A stretch of DNA of 64,000 nt from Phocoena phocoena (taxonomy: Eukaryota > Chordata > Mammalia > Artiodactyla > Phocoenidae): NCBI RefSeq assembly GCF_963924675.1, contig NC_089219.1, positions 154,338,288 to 154,402,287 on the forward strand. Reading direction: 5' to 3'. Position numbers and translations under genes: made by a program. Below, in pieces: positions 35,565 to 47,111 of this stretch. Under the pieces are notes generated by a model that searched no databases, was not told where the DNA came from, and worked only from the letters and a program-made list of their open reading frames with translations. Each line of letters starts with the position of its first letter. Within the stretch, counting starts at the first letter, position 1.

Positions 35565-35948
35565 TTAAGTCAGTTTGGGCTGTTGTCACAAAGTTCCATA
35601 AATGGGGCAGGGTGGGGGCTTATAAACAACAAAAATGTATTTCTCAGTCCTGGAGGCTGGAAGTCTGAGATCTAGGTGCCGGGATCATCGCCTTCTGGTG
35701 AGGACTCTCTTCCGGGTTGCAGACTGTCCACTTTTCATTGCGTACTCACAGGGCAGAGAGCAGAGAGAAAAATCCAGCTCTCTCATGATTCTCACAAGGC
35801 TAAGAATCTCATCACGACGGCTCCATCCCGATGACCTCATCAAATCCTAATCACCTCCCAAAAGACCCACCTTCTAATACCTTCACATTGGAGGTAGGGT
35901 GTCAACATGTGAATGCTGGGGGGACCCAAATATTCAGCCTTTAACAAG
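35565..35948 (-). mobile_element. MaLR (MLT1-type) LTR, antisense
   Basis: Reverse-complement counterpart of the family at 10503-10872: CAGTTTGGGCTGTTGTCAC, GGCTTATAAACAACAAAAA, CCTGGAGGCTGGAAGTC, CTAATCACCTCCCAAAAG, ACATTGGAGGTAGGGTGTC. Solo LTR. Confidence 0.8.
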
Positions 35949-36239
35949 TACTAATGGGGAAATGAGAGCTTCTCTTGAGGATGTTAAGGGCTGCTACAAA
36001 GATCAACGGTACATGTGTTTCCAGAGAGAACTACAATATAGAATAAGTTCTATAAGGCGTTCACAGAATAGATTCTTCTTTCTTCCCCAAAACAGTCCTT
36101 GGGATCCAGGGACCCATTTCTGGAAATTCATTCGTGCTCAAGGAAATCCATCCTCTCATTAAAAAAAAATCTTACGGAGCTACATGAATGACACAAAGGA
36201 CTTTTCCCAGCTCTAAGATTCTGTGTGTAAAACCTGTTA

Positions 36240-37380
36240 GTCTAAATTTATTTCCAAAAGATAGACCCTCCGCGGGGTCTGCTCCTGCGGGGAAGGTGGG
36301 ACCCCCGCTTGTGCCCCGGCCCCCAGGTGTGGCTTTCTCAAGTTTGGGGTGAAGCCCCCAACCCCCTTGGGCTCTACCTCGGGGCGGTGGGTTCGGGGGA
36401 AGGCGCACGGTCTCTGGGGTTTCTCAGCAGGAGAATCCAGGGCTGCTGTGGCGCAGGAACCCAGAGGCCCTGGGTGGGGCGCAGACTTGCCAGGCCTGGG
36501 TGTCCCTGCTGCGCACAGCTGCTGAGAACAAGGTCCGCAATGAATTTCTGCCTGGCAAACGGGGACTGTTGGCGGCTCCATCCTCCCCTTCCGTTGGCAC
36601 AGTCCCATCGCAGCCCTCCCTTCCAACAGGCAAAGCCTGTGACCTGCGGCCGGACGGCTCCACACCCTCACGCCCCGGTGCTCACCCCACGCCGGGAACA
36701 GGCACAACCCCTTGGCTGGCCTCTCCGGACAGCTCGAGCGGGACGGCTTCTTCGGCGCACCCGTCACCCACCCCGAGCCCAGGGGCCAGCAGGGAGGTCT
36801 GAGGGACCCTCGGGCACGGGCGGGACGGAGGCACGGGCTTCGCGGCTGGGCCGGCCCTCCTCGCTGCCTCCTGCCTCTGCGCCCCGGCTCGGGGTGCGCT
36901 TCCCGTGGCCCCGTCTCGTTCCCACCCCCGTCGCGCCTCTTGCCCCCCCGGGCCGCGGGCTCCACACGGAGCAGCAGGGCGTCGTGAGGGTGCGGGATGG
37001 CGCCGCCCTAGGGTCTTCCCTGACACCTACCGGCTGTTCCGACCACATCCCGGACAGGCACCTGCAGATCAGTGGAGCAGAGTCGGCCCGGGTCTCCTCC
37101 CCCCTGACGAGGGGGCCGACTGGCACCGCGCACGAAGCGGCTCTGGCGGAAGGGAGACCAAGGGGGAGGGTCGGTGGGGAGCCTGACTCGCTGTCACTTC
37201 CGACGGGACGCTGAGTCCCCAGGGCTGGGGGCTGACCCGCCTGAGCACTCCCACAAGGGGGTGGTTAGGAAGGAGGGACCCTGTTCCTGGGGCCCAGGGC
37301 GCTCCCGGGTCAGGAGGAGTCGCCAAGTGTGTCAGGTGCCGTGGACAGCTGAAGCATGTTTCGCCCAAAGGTAAGTTCCA
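36240..37380. promoter_or_regulatory. CpG island, unassigned
   Basis: About 1.1 kb of GC-rich sequence dense in CpG, in clear contrast to AT-rich flanks. Long open frames on both strands (up to 301 codons) are what high GC produces, and none carries a recognisable domain. At the right edge a plus-strand ATG (37356-37358) opens five codons, MFRPK, directly followed by GTAAGT (37371-37376). This could be a first exon of a plus-strand transcript, or chance. No gene is assigned. Confidence 0.65.
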
Positions 37381-37399
37381 GCGCATCGCAGAGAGCAGA

Positions 37400-39110
37400 G
37401 GAAATACACACACGGTGGTGAAAACTCCCTGTTGCTAAGGGTTGAAATGAACCAATAATTCCTCCTGTTTCTCAGGGTGTTCCGTTTCGCTGTTAATGAA
37501 ATGTATTTCCAAGGAATGCAGGCATGTGGCTGAAAAGACCAGCAGTGCCTGGGGGTCACAGCGAGACCCTCCCATCTCGCCCCCTCGGCCATCCTGTGCT
37601 CTGGGAGCAGAGTTCTCAGCTACAAGTGAAACATAGTAGCTTCCATATCCGGATTCTAAGATCTTCTAAAGCCCTTTAAAGGCCCCCTTCTCTGAGTGGT
37701 GCTTGACCTGCTGGTGTTTGGGGCAGGAGGGTAGGCTGGGTGGAGAGTCTGAGCGCCATGCCGAGGGAAGGGCTTTGGAGGCCTGTGTGAGCCTGAGACC
37801 GGGGGCCCAGTGCCCATGGCCGAGGGGAGGCTAGCGCTGACTCCAGCCATGCCAAGCCAGACGTCGCCCTCCTTCCCAACAACCCAGCAAAGCCTGTCGC
37901 TCGCATTCCTGGCTGTGCTGCTTACATTTGCCCTCTGAGAAGGCCAGCCTGGCAGAGCTCTGTTCCTGCCCTCTGGGCTGCTGGGAACTGAGTACCTAGC
38001 CTGGGTGCTGGAGGGGAGGAGCCATAGATGGTGGAGGCCCAGTGCCCGCCCAGGGTGCTGCCCCTCTGCTGAGTTGAAACTTCTAATCAATGTCTTAATA
38101 AAACCAAAAGGGACATGATACTGTTCTGCCACCTGTGCCCGACCAATGTTAGCCCTTTGTCATATGGGGCAGTGCTGTCTAATGGTAAAGCTTCCACTAT
38201 CAGATCCCCAATCCCTTCTCCTACCCCCTCCCATGGGGGTTCAGTGGGTACATCTGTATTTCATAGAAACTGAAACTCTGATTTTACAAAGGAGCTGGAG
38301 GTCTGGAGAAAGAACTGGTCTGATCTCAGTTAAGAATGCAACTTTATACCTGGACGATACTAGAGCACTTTAGCACCTCATGTGTTTGAAAATGAGATCT
38401 TCACAAAGACCTCATGGGCAGGAGACAGGCAGGAGAGGGGACAGACTGAAGCTCTGTGACTGACTGATCAAGTAGCAGAGGTCCAGCTGACTTCCAGGCC
38501 TACCGCTGATTTACTATCACCAGAGCCACAAAACACACCTTCCACATAGAGAACCAGCAGAAAAATGAGTTTGAAGAGCATTTTAGCTAAATCCAAGGTC
38601 ATTCTGATCATTAGTGAAAGTCATTCTGTTCCTGCATGCTGCCCACACCCTAACCCCCCTTCCTAAAACCAAATGGGTTCCGAGATTAAGGTGGAAGTGA
38701 CAAACCTGGAGGTGACCAGGCTTTACTTTATCATCTCTTTCTTCTTCTTCCACGTGTGTTCCTGGTCTTACTCTTCCCGGTTCTTCTGCAGGGAGCGGTC
38801 CAGCAACTCTGTCAAGCAAAATCACACACCCTAAGGATGACTTTCATAAACTCCTCCCATACAGGCAGTTTTCAAAAGGTCTTCCTTCCTACCCACCCCC
38901 TCCCCCCCAAAAAATCAATCTTCATCTCAGAAGCCCTGAAAGGCACATATTACCTCAACATTTAATATTTAATACAACCTTTAGATCTAGTTCTGATAAC
39001 TGCCAGTTGCCCCCAATTCACTCTTTGTAAGACAATTCTACCTGAATCACAAGGTTAATAACCTGACTGCAAACCCAGCATCCTTAAGCTATCTATGGTC
39101 ATGCTGACAC
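37400..39110. other. Non-coding, no recognised element
   Basis: Moderately GC-rich downstream of the CpG island, then ordinary intergenic. A 158-codon minus-strand open frame (37656-38132) shows no domain and is rejected as a gene. Confidence 0.35.
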
Positions 39111-39122
39111 TATAAAGTTCTT

Positions 39123-39139
39123 TTTTTTTTTTTGGTTTT

Positions 39140-39174
<35 letters not shown>

Positions 39175-39364
39175 GGTACCCGGGCCTCTCACTGCCGTGG
39201 CCTCTCCCGCTGCGGAGCACAGGCTCCGGACGCGCAGGCCCAGCGGCCATGGCTCACGGGCCTAGCCGCTCCGGGGCATGTGGGATCTTCCCGGACTGGG
39301 GCACGAACCCGTGTCCCCTGCATCGGCAGGCGGACTCTCAACCACTGCGCCACCGGGGAAGCCC
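39123..39364 (-). mobile_element. CHR-type cetacean SINE with GT-expanded tail
   Basis: Antisense full-length SINE: GCGGTACCCGGGCCTCTCAC, GGCCATGGCTCACGGGCC and GGGGCACGAACCCGTGTCC, ending CACCGGGGAAGCCC. Its A-tail (T on plus) contains about 13 GT dinucleotides (39145-39171). A 10-bp target duplication TAAAGTTCTT flanks it (39113-39122 and 39365-39374). The low divergence indicates a young insertion. Confidence 0.95.
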
Positions 39365-39374
39365 TAAAGTTCTT

Positions 39375-40040
39375 CTTTTTAAAAGACTTCAGGAAAGTAA
39401 TTTCAGTCATCAAGATTACATATTGCACAGAACAAAAAGGTTTATTATTCTTACTGTTCTCTGGATGTAACTCTACGTGTCTTTTCCTCCTATGTGAAGA
39501 GAAGGGAAAAAGAGAAAAACAATCTTTCAAAAGAAGATCAAAACCAAAAGCATGAGTCAAAGTATTAAATAAATACATTTGATGTGGTTAAAAACAGGGG
39601 TTGGGGGTAATCTCGGTTTGGGGGAGATCTGGGCAACCTTCAGTCTGGTGTTGATGTCCCACCAACCTCAAAACAAAGAGAGACCCAGGAGCTGGTCCGG
39701 CACATGTCTGTGCACTAGAGGTTATCTAGTGATGCTACGTAAGTCAAAGATCCACCTCATGTCAGGAATTTGTTAATACTAGAAAAAAAAACAAAGTAGT
39801 AATTTGGGATTCACATCAGGAAGTGATGATGACAACCTAGACTGGACACCAGCTCTTCTCTGATGAATACCTTAGTACACTACTTCCCTAAGTTCACAAC
39901 ACTTGCCATCTCCAGGATATCTGTATTTATGTATTTAAGAGGGATAAAAATATTGTGATGAAACCGATCTATGTCTTGTCTGAGGTGGAGGTTACAAGAA
40001 TGCATGCGTCCATACACGTGACCATACATTCACAGTGAAT
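39375..40040. other. Non-coding, no recognised element
   Basis: Intergenic; nothing supported. Confidence 0.35.
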
Positions 40041-40044
40041 AAAG

Positions 40045-40165
40045 TCTGTAGATTATGCCGATGTCCATTTTCTGGTTTTGCTATTACAGTTACGTGCGAC
40101 GTCACCATTGGAGAAAGTTGGGTAAACTACACAGGACCCCTCTGTACTATATTATATGGAGTTAA
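40045..40165 (+). mobile_element. Old L1 3' tail fragment
   Basis: GATGTCCATTTTCTGGTTTT, CACCATTGGAGAAAGTTGGG and GACCCCTCTGTACTATATTA match the 3'UTR phrase also seen, more diverged, at 62.3-62.5 kb. Confidence 0.6.
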
Positions 40166-40169
40166 TCTG

Positions 40170-41000
40170 TACGTGTATATATAAAATTCTGCCTCCAGAC
40201 TGCCTTTAGACTTGAGCTACAACATCAACTCTTCCCTGGGTCTGCCTCTCTTGGCCTGTCCTGCATATTTCAGACTCGCCAGCCTGAAGTCGTGTGACTC
40301 AGCTGCTTAAATTAATCTCATATACACAGACATCACTGGGTCTGTTTCTCTGTAGAACCCTACGATAGATTTTATACTAATACACTACAGTAATATATAC
40401 ATACAAATAATCTGAAACAGTACAGAAGAAACTGATACGTGCTCGCCTCTCGCAGGAAGGACAGGACAGAGAGCGGGAAGCACCACCCCTATGTATCAAA
40501 CAGCCTTTTGTGCTGCTGCCAGCCCGGCCGCCCCAGGTCCAAGCAGATATAATGGCGTGTGGCCCAGGCAGTGGCTGCACAGCTAAGGATTTTAAGGCAC
40601 AATGCAGTGAGATGCCAGGGCCACGGTCACACACGTGGAACATTCTAAAGCCAAGAGGGTCTTAGGATTCTGCGCATGGGCCCCTGAGGGCACTCTGGAG
40701 GCCGTCGCAGACCCTCAGGTCCCACGTGAGGAGACAGCCCACTAGAACACAGCAGGCGGCCCTCCTCCCAGATCTCACCCGCGTCAGCCTCCCAGGCACC
40801 CGGCCTCCTCTGCACAGCACAGGGCAGGCAGGCTCACAGAGGGAATAGTGGCCCAAACCCAAAGGTCACACCAAACCCCACGGGAGAAGAGTAAAGCAAG
40901 GTGATGAGGGGAGAGGGGAGGGGTGAACTATGTTTCACGGCTACTAAGGATAAACCAATTATTACATTTTTTAAAATGCGCTGGCCAGGGCCAGCCAACC
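40170..41000. other. Non-coding approach to CpG island
   Basis: GC content rises to the right. No exon or repeat was recognised. Confidence 0.35.
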
Positions 41001-41868
41001 CGTACAGGACAAGTGCAGTAAGAGGGGCGGGGAGGCAAGGGAAATGTATCAGCTGGAGTTCTCCCCACTTTCAGTTTCCCTCCCCTGGGATGTCTCCCCG
41101 CCCTGCCCACTGCTCAGGCCGCCCACCCCGGCCACCCGGAGTTACCCAACCGGAAAAGCCAGAGCCGGGCTCAGCCGCGCCTCCTGGCACAGGAAGAGCA
41201 AAAATAGAAAGCGCCAGTGCCCAGTGGCGGGCTGGAAACCCTCGGACCTCAGATAACTGCGGATAACCGGGGTCCAGCACCAACTTAGGCACCCGGGCGG
41301 TCCCAGCTTTCCGACTCCGCCCCGGGCCGTGACAGTTTCCACAAACGGACACACACGGAGCCCGCGAGGAGGGCGGGTCGCGCGGGCTTCCCTGCTGGGT
41401 CCCCTGGAGGCCAGTCCCCCCCGCAAGCCGAGCGCACGGAAGGGCGCCCCAAAGGCGCCAGCACAAGGCGCCCGCTGCGCTTTCCCTCCAGAAGGTGGGC
41501 TGCGGGGCCCAAGCGTAAACCCTGAGTCAAGGAACACGCGCACCACGCCGCTACGGGGGACGAGAGGCCGGGCGCCCACCTAGCCGGACACCCTGCATTT
41601 CTGGAATCACCGGACGCCTGTGTAAATTTCCGTCTGGCGTGTCATTTTCTAAAGGCCACTTAAGATCAGGGGACAGAATGCCTCCTCTCCAAGTGTCCTG
41701 CCAGCCCACCCACTCAAGATCAGACGGACAAAACGCCTAACTAAAACAAAACAAAACAAAAACACAAAAAACTGGAGAGTGGGAGGAAAGGGTGTCCTCA
41801 AAAATAAAAAAAACTAAGCACGTAGACAGCACTAAGAATAAACTACCAGGAAAAAGAAACCCTACATG

Positions 41869-42071
41869 GGCTTCCCTGGTGGCGCAGTGGTTGAGAGTCC
41901 GCCTGCCCATACATGGGACTCAGGTTCGTGCCCCGGTCCGGGAAGATTCCACATGCCACGGAGCGACTGGGCCAGTGAGCCATGGCCACTGAGTCTGCGC
42001 GTCCAGAGCCTGTGCTCCGCAACGGGAGAGGCCACAACAGTGAGAGGCCCGCGTACCGAAAAAAAAAAAGG
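41869..42071 (+). mobile_element. CHR-type cetacean SINE
   Basis: Starts GGCTTCCCTGGTGGCGCAGT and continues with GTGCCCCGGTCCGGGAAGAT and GTGAGAGGCCCGCGTACCG, then an A-tail. The 11-bp duplication AACCCTACATG lies at 41858-41868 and 42072-42082. It inserted inside the CpG island. Confidence 0.96.
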
Positions 42072-42395
42072 AACCCTACATGTCAGATCCTAAAGTACGG
42101 GCAAGCACGCCGGCAGTCCAGGCCCGGGGTGACCGGGGTCCCCAGCCCTGCAGAGCCAACCGCAGACCGGCTCGGGCGCCCCTCGCGCGGCCGAGATGGG
42201 GCCCCAGCCGGCGCCGGCTCCCCTCTGCCCACCCTGCGCGCGGGGGCTGGAAACTGCCGCGGAGAATCACGGCGGAGCGGGAACGGGGGCTCCAAACAGG
42301 GTCTGGCGACTCGAGCTCCGTTTCTCGGTGGGCTCAGCACGCGCCGTGGGGGAAGAGGGGCGGGGTTCCGGGAGGAGGAGACCAGCGGCACTCAC

Positions 42396-42470
42396 GTAGA
42401 CCGGCAGCAGCCACGGGTAGACGGCGGGCTCGGTCCCCAAGAGCGACTCCAGCCTCAGCTTCTCCCGGAT
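42396..42470 (-). pseudogene. DOT1L: DOT1L-like exon 1 coding remnant
   Basis: DOT1L is the histone H3 lysine-79 methyltransferase; its first coding exon is only about 27 codons. On minus, 42470-42396 reads IREKLRLESLLG and then TEPAVYPWLLPVY, followed immediately by GTGAGT (42395-42390). This parallels the known N-terminus ending EPAVYPWPLPVY at the same splice phase. The initiator is ATC instead of ATG, and two codons are missing relative to the parent as I remember it. No second exon was found to the left. Only the upstream part and exon 1 seem to have been copied. Identification rests on 25 codons plus the donor, so a search is needed to confirm. Confidence 0.68.
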
Positions 42471-42892
42471 GTCTTCGCGCGCGGCCCCCGCACCGCGCTA
42501 GTCTGGCGGTTGGCGGAGGGGCGCGGCGCCGCCGGCGGGGGCGGGGCAGACGGGCAGGCGGGAGGCTGAGGGGAGAGGGCCTGGCCTGGGTCTAAGCCGC
42601 CAGCGACACACTCCCGTCCGGTCCCCGGCTCCCTCTTTGTGGTCACAGGCCCGGGGCCTCCAGCGCTGCCGCCAACTCGGGCCGGCGTGAGGCGAGCACA
42701 ACGAGCCGGGGGCCGGGCTGAAACAGTCCCGGCGCGCGCAGCCCGCCCCGTGGACTCGCACGCTCTCACGCACGCACGCGCGTCTTCCACTGCCCACGGC
42801 CACCCCCACCAGCCCGAACTGGGGACCCGGCGAGACCCCTCGGGGCCTGGAGTGGCGGGTTCGACTCCCGCCCTTGACGTACCGTGACACAC

Positions 42893-43014
42893 ACCACCAC
42901 CACCACCACCACCACCAGCACCACCACCACCAGCATCACCAGCACCACCACCACCCCCCACCAACCACCACCACCACCACCACCATCACCACACACACCC
43001 CCCCCCCCCCCCGC
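42893..43014 (+). repeat. CAC trinucleotide microsatellite with C-run
   Basis: (CAC)n with CAG and CAT interruptions, then a short CA stretch and a C homopolymer of about 14 bases ending near 43012. Confidence 0.95.
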
Positions 43015-43019
43015 CAATA

Positions 43020-43560
43020 ATAAGACTGTAATTCCTCATTAAATACGACAGCCGGAATCCCGGCTTCTGTTCCCGTGTATTTAGCCTATGCTAAGCACCA
43101 GACCGCGGACGCTCAGTACTGGCAAAAAAAGGAAATGCCCTGCCCTCATAGCACTGCCATTTTAATTGGAATAGTAGTGACAATGGTCAAGGGAGAAAAT
43201 AAAGTGTCATCATCGCCACGGGGATGGTTAATCTCATGTGCGCACTGCGTGGGGCCCAGACAACCACAAACATTATTCCAGATGTGGCCAGGAAGGTATT
43301 TTTCAGAAGAGATTAACACTGAAATTGGTCCACTTTGCGTAAAGGAGATTGTCAATGCCGTGGCGTGGGTGGGCCTCGTCCATCAGTTGAAGGACTGGAG
43401 AGAAAAATGAGGTTCCCTAGAAAGAGGGAACTGTTCCTCCAATGGCCTTGGGACATGAGCTCTTCCCTGTGTCTCCAGCCCAGAGTCCTGCCCTGACTTG
43501 CCTGCCTCACGGTCACATGAGTCAACTTCTTAAAACAAAACTATATATGTAAAAATATTG
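43020..43560. other. Non-coding, possible L2 remnant
   Basis: TATGCTAAGCACCAGAC followed by CCCTGCCCTCATAG (43085-43150) resembles antisense L2; the rest is unrecognised. Confidence 0.35.
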
Positions 43561-43561
43561 A

Positions 43562-44515
43562 ATATATACAAGCCTATTAATTTGTATATGTGTGTATACA
43601 TATTATATATATGTATACACATATGTTTATATGTGCGTGCGTTTGTAGTATATGTATAAGTACTATATACAGTATACATACAAGCCTATATATTTGTGTG
43701 TATATATTGTATACATGTATGTATGTGTATATATATAGTATACATATTATAAACGTGAACATGCTGTATATATACACACACCCATATATTGATATATGGG
43801 TGTGTGTATATATACAGTATATGTACACTGTATGTATGTATACAGTGTATATTTATATATAGGTGTGTATATATGTTGTATACCTGCATGTGTATATGTT
43901 GTATAGGTATTATATGTATATATGTATATACTATGTATATATACACACTTGCGTATGTATTTATATGTGTATTTACATATAGGTGTGTATGTGTATACAT
44001 TGTATATATGTATGTGTATATATTATATATATGATATGTGTATGTATATATACGATGAATTTATATATACAGTACATATATATTTTTATGCTACATGCTT
44101 TTATATGTAGGTGTATATGTGTGTCTATATGTATGTACGTGTATGTATTGCATATATTATATGTGTATGTATGTATACTGTATATATACACACCTAAATG
44201 TGTATATGTGTGTATATATGTATGATATAGACGTACCTAGGTGTGTATATTTCATATGTTATACATATGTGTACATACTGTATATATACAAACTATGCAT
44301 TTCATATGTGTGTATGTATAGTGTATATGTATGTGTCTATTGTATATATTATGTGTATATGTGTGTATACATACTGTATACAAACTATGCATTTTATATA
44401 TATGTGTGTATTGTATATACTATATGTGTATATGTCTGTATGCATACTGCATATATACACAGCTGTATATTTTTGTATGCGTGTACGTGTGTGTGTATAT
44501 ACACACACACCCTAT
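43562..44515. repeat. AT-rich TATA/TGTA tandem tract
   Basis: About 950 bp of alternating TA/TG/CA sequence with scattered longer motifs such as AAACTATGCATTT and CACACCCATATATTG. Purine-pyrimidine alternation gives many local palindromes. Long Tyr/Ile/Cys-rich open frames in all phases are artefacts of the composition. Confidence 0.93.
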
Positions 44516-45505
44516 GGATTCTGTTTGTCTGGAGAACCCTCACTGATACGGACACTTATGACAATTGAGCACCTGCTCTTTGCCAGCCAGGGAGCCAAAC
44601 GCTTGTCTTTTCTGTGTCTCCCTTAAGTGCCACAAGTCCGGGGAGGGAAGATGATGCCGCTCCTACCAGTTGAGATGCCTCAGGGTCAGAGAGGTGCACA
44701 GGGTGGGGGGCTGGAGCCTGGGGGAGCCCAGGTGGAGTTCTAGCAGCAGTATAGCCTAGCAGTCCCACTTCCCCGGGTGCCTCTCACAAAGACACTGAGG
44801 GAGAGACGGGGTCTGAAGGAGGGGATGAGGAAGCTTCCGTGGGTCTGCAAGCCCAGACCAAGGCTGACTCGTCAAGGGTGTTAGACGTCAGGACTGTGGT
44901 TACCCTGGGGATGGGGTTACACAGACCCATTCCCATTCTGAAAAAGTATCCATTCTGCTCTTGTTTGTATGTTTACCCCCCTCCCCCAAATCTTTTAAAA
45001 ACAGATTCTCTTGGTTGCTGGGAGCGCACACGGGGAAGTTGTGTGTGAGGGGGTGTGATCCAGGGGACAGGGAGGATAAGCCCCCCACTTGTAGGGTCAG
45101 GAGTGGCTCAGCTTTGTGAGCTAAGGATGGCCCGCGAGGTCCCAGAGAGAAGGGTCCCTGCTCCGTCCCTGCTCCGTGCACCCCATTCTCAGCCTGAGAA
45201 GTCCAGAGCCCCCCCCCCCCCACCACCACACACACACCAGGGAGGAGAGCCAGTCACCCTGGCTCCCAGGCTCCGGCTCCAAGGCTCCCGGCACTAGGAG
45301 CTATTTTCAGCTTTCATGCCTTAGGACACGGCCAGAGCTATTGTCTCCGGAAACTGTCTGTCTCTCGCCTGCCCCGCCATCCCTCCCTCCCTCCTCCGCC
45401 TCTTCCCCTCCCGCTCCAGCTGTCCTGCCCTCCACCCTGCATTTCTACACAGGATGGCTCACAGACAGCTGCTCTCCGTGCCCACCCGCCACCATTCGAT
45501 GGATG
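44516..45505. other. Non-coding, no recognised element
   Basis: Moderately GC-rich intergenic sequence with a C-run and CA stretch near 45211-45238; nothing else supported. Confidence 0.35.
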
Positions 45506-45521
45506 TCAAAGCAAGCCCTGG

Positions 45522-45846
45522 GGACTTCCCTGGAGGTCCAGCGATTAAGACTCCAAGCTTCCACTGCAAGGGGTGCGGGTTCGATCCCTGGTCAGAGAAA
45601 TAAGATCCCACATGCCGCCCAGCACGGCCAAAGAAATAAATGAATAAAAAATAAAGTTATAGTGATGAAACAGCCCTAGTGGTGCAAGGATGGGACATAT
45701 GGCTCTATGGTAGAGAATAAAGGTCCAGAAACAGATAGATGAGAACTTGATATGACAGAAAGTGGGGAAATTAAGGAGTTTTCAATAAATGGCATTAGGA
45801 CAATTGCATATCCATATGGGGAAAAGTAAATTAGAAAAAAAGAAAA
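45522..45846 (+). mobile_element. CHR-like SINE joined to an L1 fragment within one target duplication
   Basis: 45522-45655 is an older SINE: GGACTTCCCTGGAGGTCCAG, GTGCGGGTTCGATCCCTGG, AAGATCCCACATGCCG, then an A-rich tail. It is followed at once by 45656-45830, which resembles an internal L1 ORF2 segment: AGAGAATAAAGGTCCAGAAA, TTTTCAATAAATGGC, CATATCCATATGGGG, then an A-rich end. The direct repeat AAAGCAAGCCCTGG occurs at 45508-45521 and 45847-45860, enclosing both parts. Confidence 0.8.
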
Positions 45847-45860
45847 AAAGCAAGCCCTGG

Positions 45861-46325
45861 TCAGGTGTGACCTTGGGCCCAGGGCCATTGGCACACGTTG
45901 TTGTGTGGGATGTTTTTCCTTAGACTCCTCCCTCCCTCCTGTGTCACTGTCACTTCCTCCAGAACCTTCCTGGACTCCCCTACACAAGCCCGGGGTGTGC
46001 CCTCACCCGCCCATCCTGGATCACCAGAATTCGAATCCCGGTCCACCCTTCCCCACCAGGTAAAGAACTGTGCCTGGTCAATAAGACCGTAGAGGTCCTT
46101 GGCCATTGCTATTGCAGTTGGAATTGTTACTGTGTTTACACAGGGTGACCAACATCCGCCCCCAGTTTGCCCAGGACCGCTCAGGTTTGAGCGCTGGAAC
46201 TGTGGGGAAACCCTCATTTCCGGGGAACCCCAGAAGGCTGGTCAGCCTATTTAGGATGGATCTTTCACTTGATATCCCAACCCCCGAGAGCCAGAAAGGG
46301 AATCTCCCCTCTCCTTCCATGGTAA
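45861..46325. other. Non-coding, no recognised element
   Basis: Intergenic; nothing supported. Confidence 0.35.
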
Positions 46326-46327
46326 CC

Positions 46328-46560
46328 TTCATTCATTCATCCACTCATCCCTTTATTCAACTCCTTTATTCAGCAAGTATTTATGAAGCATCTACTACAT
46401 AGCAGACACTCTTCTAGGTGCTGGGGACAGTAAACTGAGAAGGTGTGATTTATTACATGGGGATGATGTCTCGGAGACCACTGCAGGGCAGGGGAGGTGG
46501 GAGAGGGAAGGGGCAGTTCTAAATGCAGGCTCTGACGGGATTGGGGCAGACCTTGCCCTA
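46328..46560 (-). mobile_element. L2 3' end, antisense
   Basis: ATTCATTCATCCACTCATCC, AGCAAGTATTTATGAAGC, CTTCTAGGTGCTGGGGACAG is the characteristic antisense L2 terminus. Confidence 0.75.
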
Positions 46561-46624
46561 AGCCAGGCTGGTTGCTTCAACACAGCTGTCCTCACCCAGG
46601 GCCATCCTGTTCCCGCCTCACCCA

Positions 46625-46765
46625 GTTCTTCAGTGATGTCTGGGGAAAATCTGTGGTTGTCACAACTGGGGGGGAGGGGCCCCTGGAATCAAATGGGTGG
46701 GGACAGGGATGCTGCTGAACCCCACACAGTTCCCAGGAGGGGCCCCCAGCTGAGGGTGACCCGCC
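46625..46765 (-). mobile_element. MER5-like DNA transposon fragment
   Basis: GATGTCTGGGGAAAATCTG, GGTTGTCACAACTGGGGGG and GGGATGCTGCTGAAC match the antisense MER5A (hAT-Charlie) order. Confidence 0.6.
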
Positions 46766-47111
46766 CCAAATAACCCCAGTGCCGTGGGGGAGACCCTGCA
46801 CTAATATTATTCAGACCCACTGGTGCCCATAGATTCCTGCACAGGCAGGGACTCTAACCGGGTCACCTCTGTATCCCGAGGTGACCTAGAGTGGGGCAGC
46901 GAGGAGGGCTGAGTATCAGGGATGAAATGACAAATCTGTGCCCACTCTCCCCGCCGCACCCCAGGGTCGATGGCCTCTATCTCCTCCCTGTGCAGGTAGC
47001 TTTTCCCTGAGCCATTTCTTCTTGTCAAAGTCCCTGTCGAAGGTTGGGTTCCCCGAAGATGACGTTGAGAGCAAGGATTGGAGTGTAGGTGGTTGATGCA
47101 CAGAACAGATA

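Larger units (their letters stand above)
41000..42890 (-). promoter_or_regulatory. CpG island containing a DOT1L-like first exon
   Basis: About 1.7 kb of CpG-dense sequence, interrupted by an AT-richer stretch and a young SINE at 41.75-42.07 kb. The segment from about 42520 to 42880 lies upstream of the DOT1L-like exon in minus sense and would be the duplicated promoter. Whether it still drives transcription cannot be judged from sequence alone. Confidence 0.65.

Noticed and set aside
36309..37214. 301-codon and 242-codon open frames in the CpG island
   Set aside because: High GC lowers stop frequency; no domain or conserved motif seen. Kept only as a CpG island.
43577..44626. Overlapping Tyr/Ile/Cys-rich open frames
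   Set aside because: Products of TA/TG repeat composition, present in every phase and both strands.
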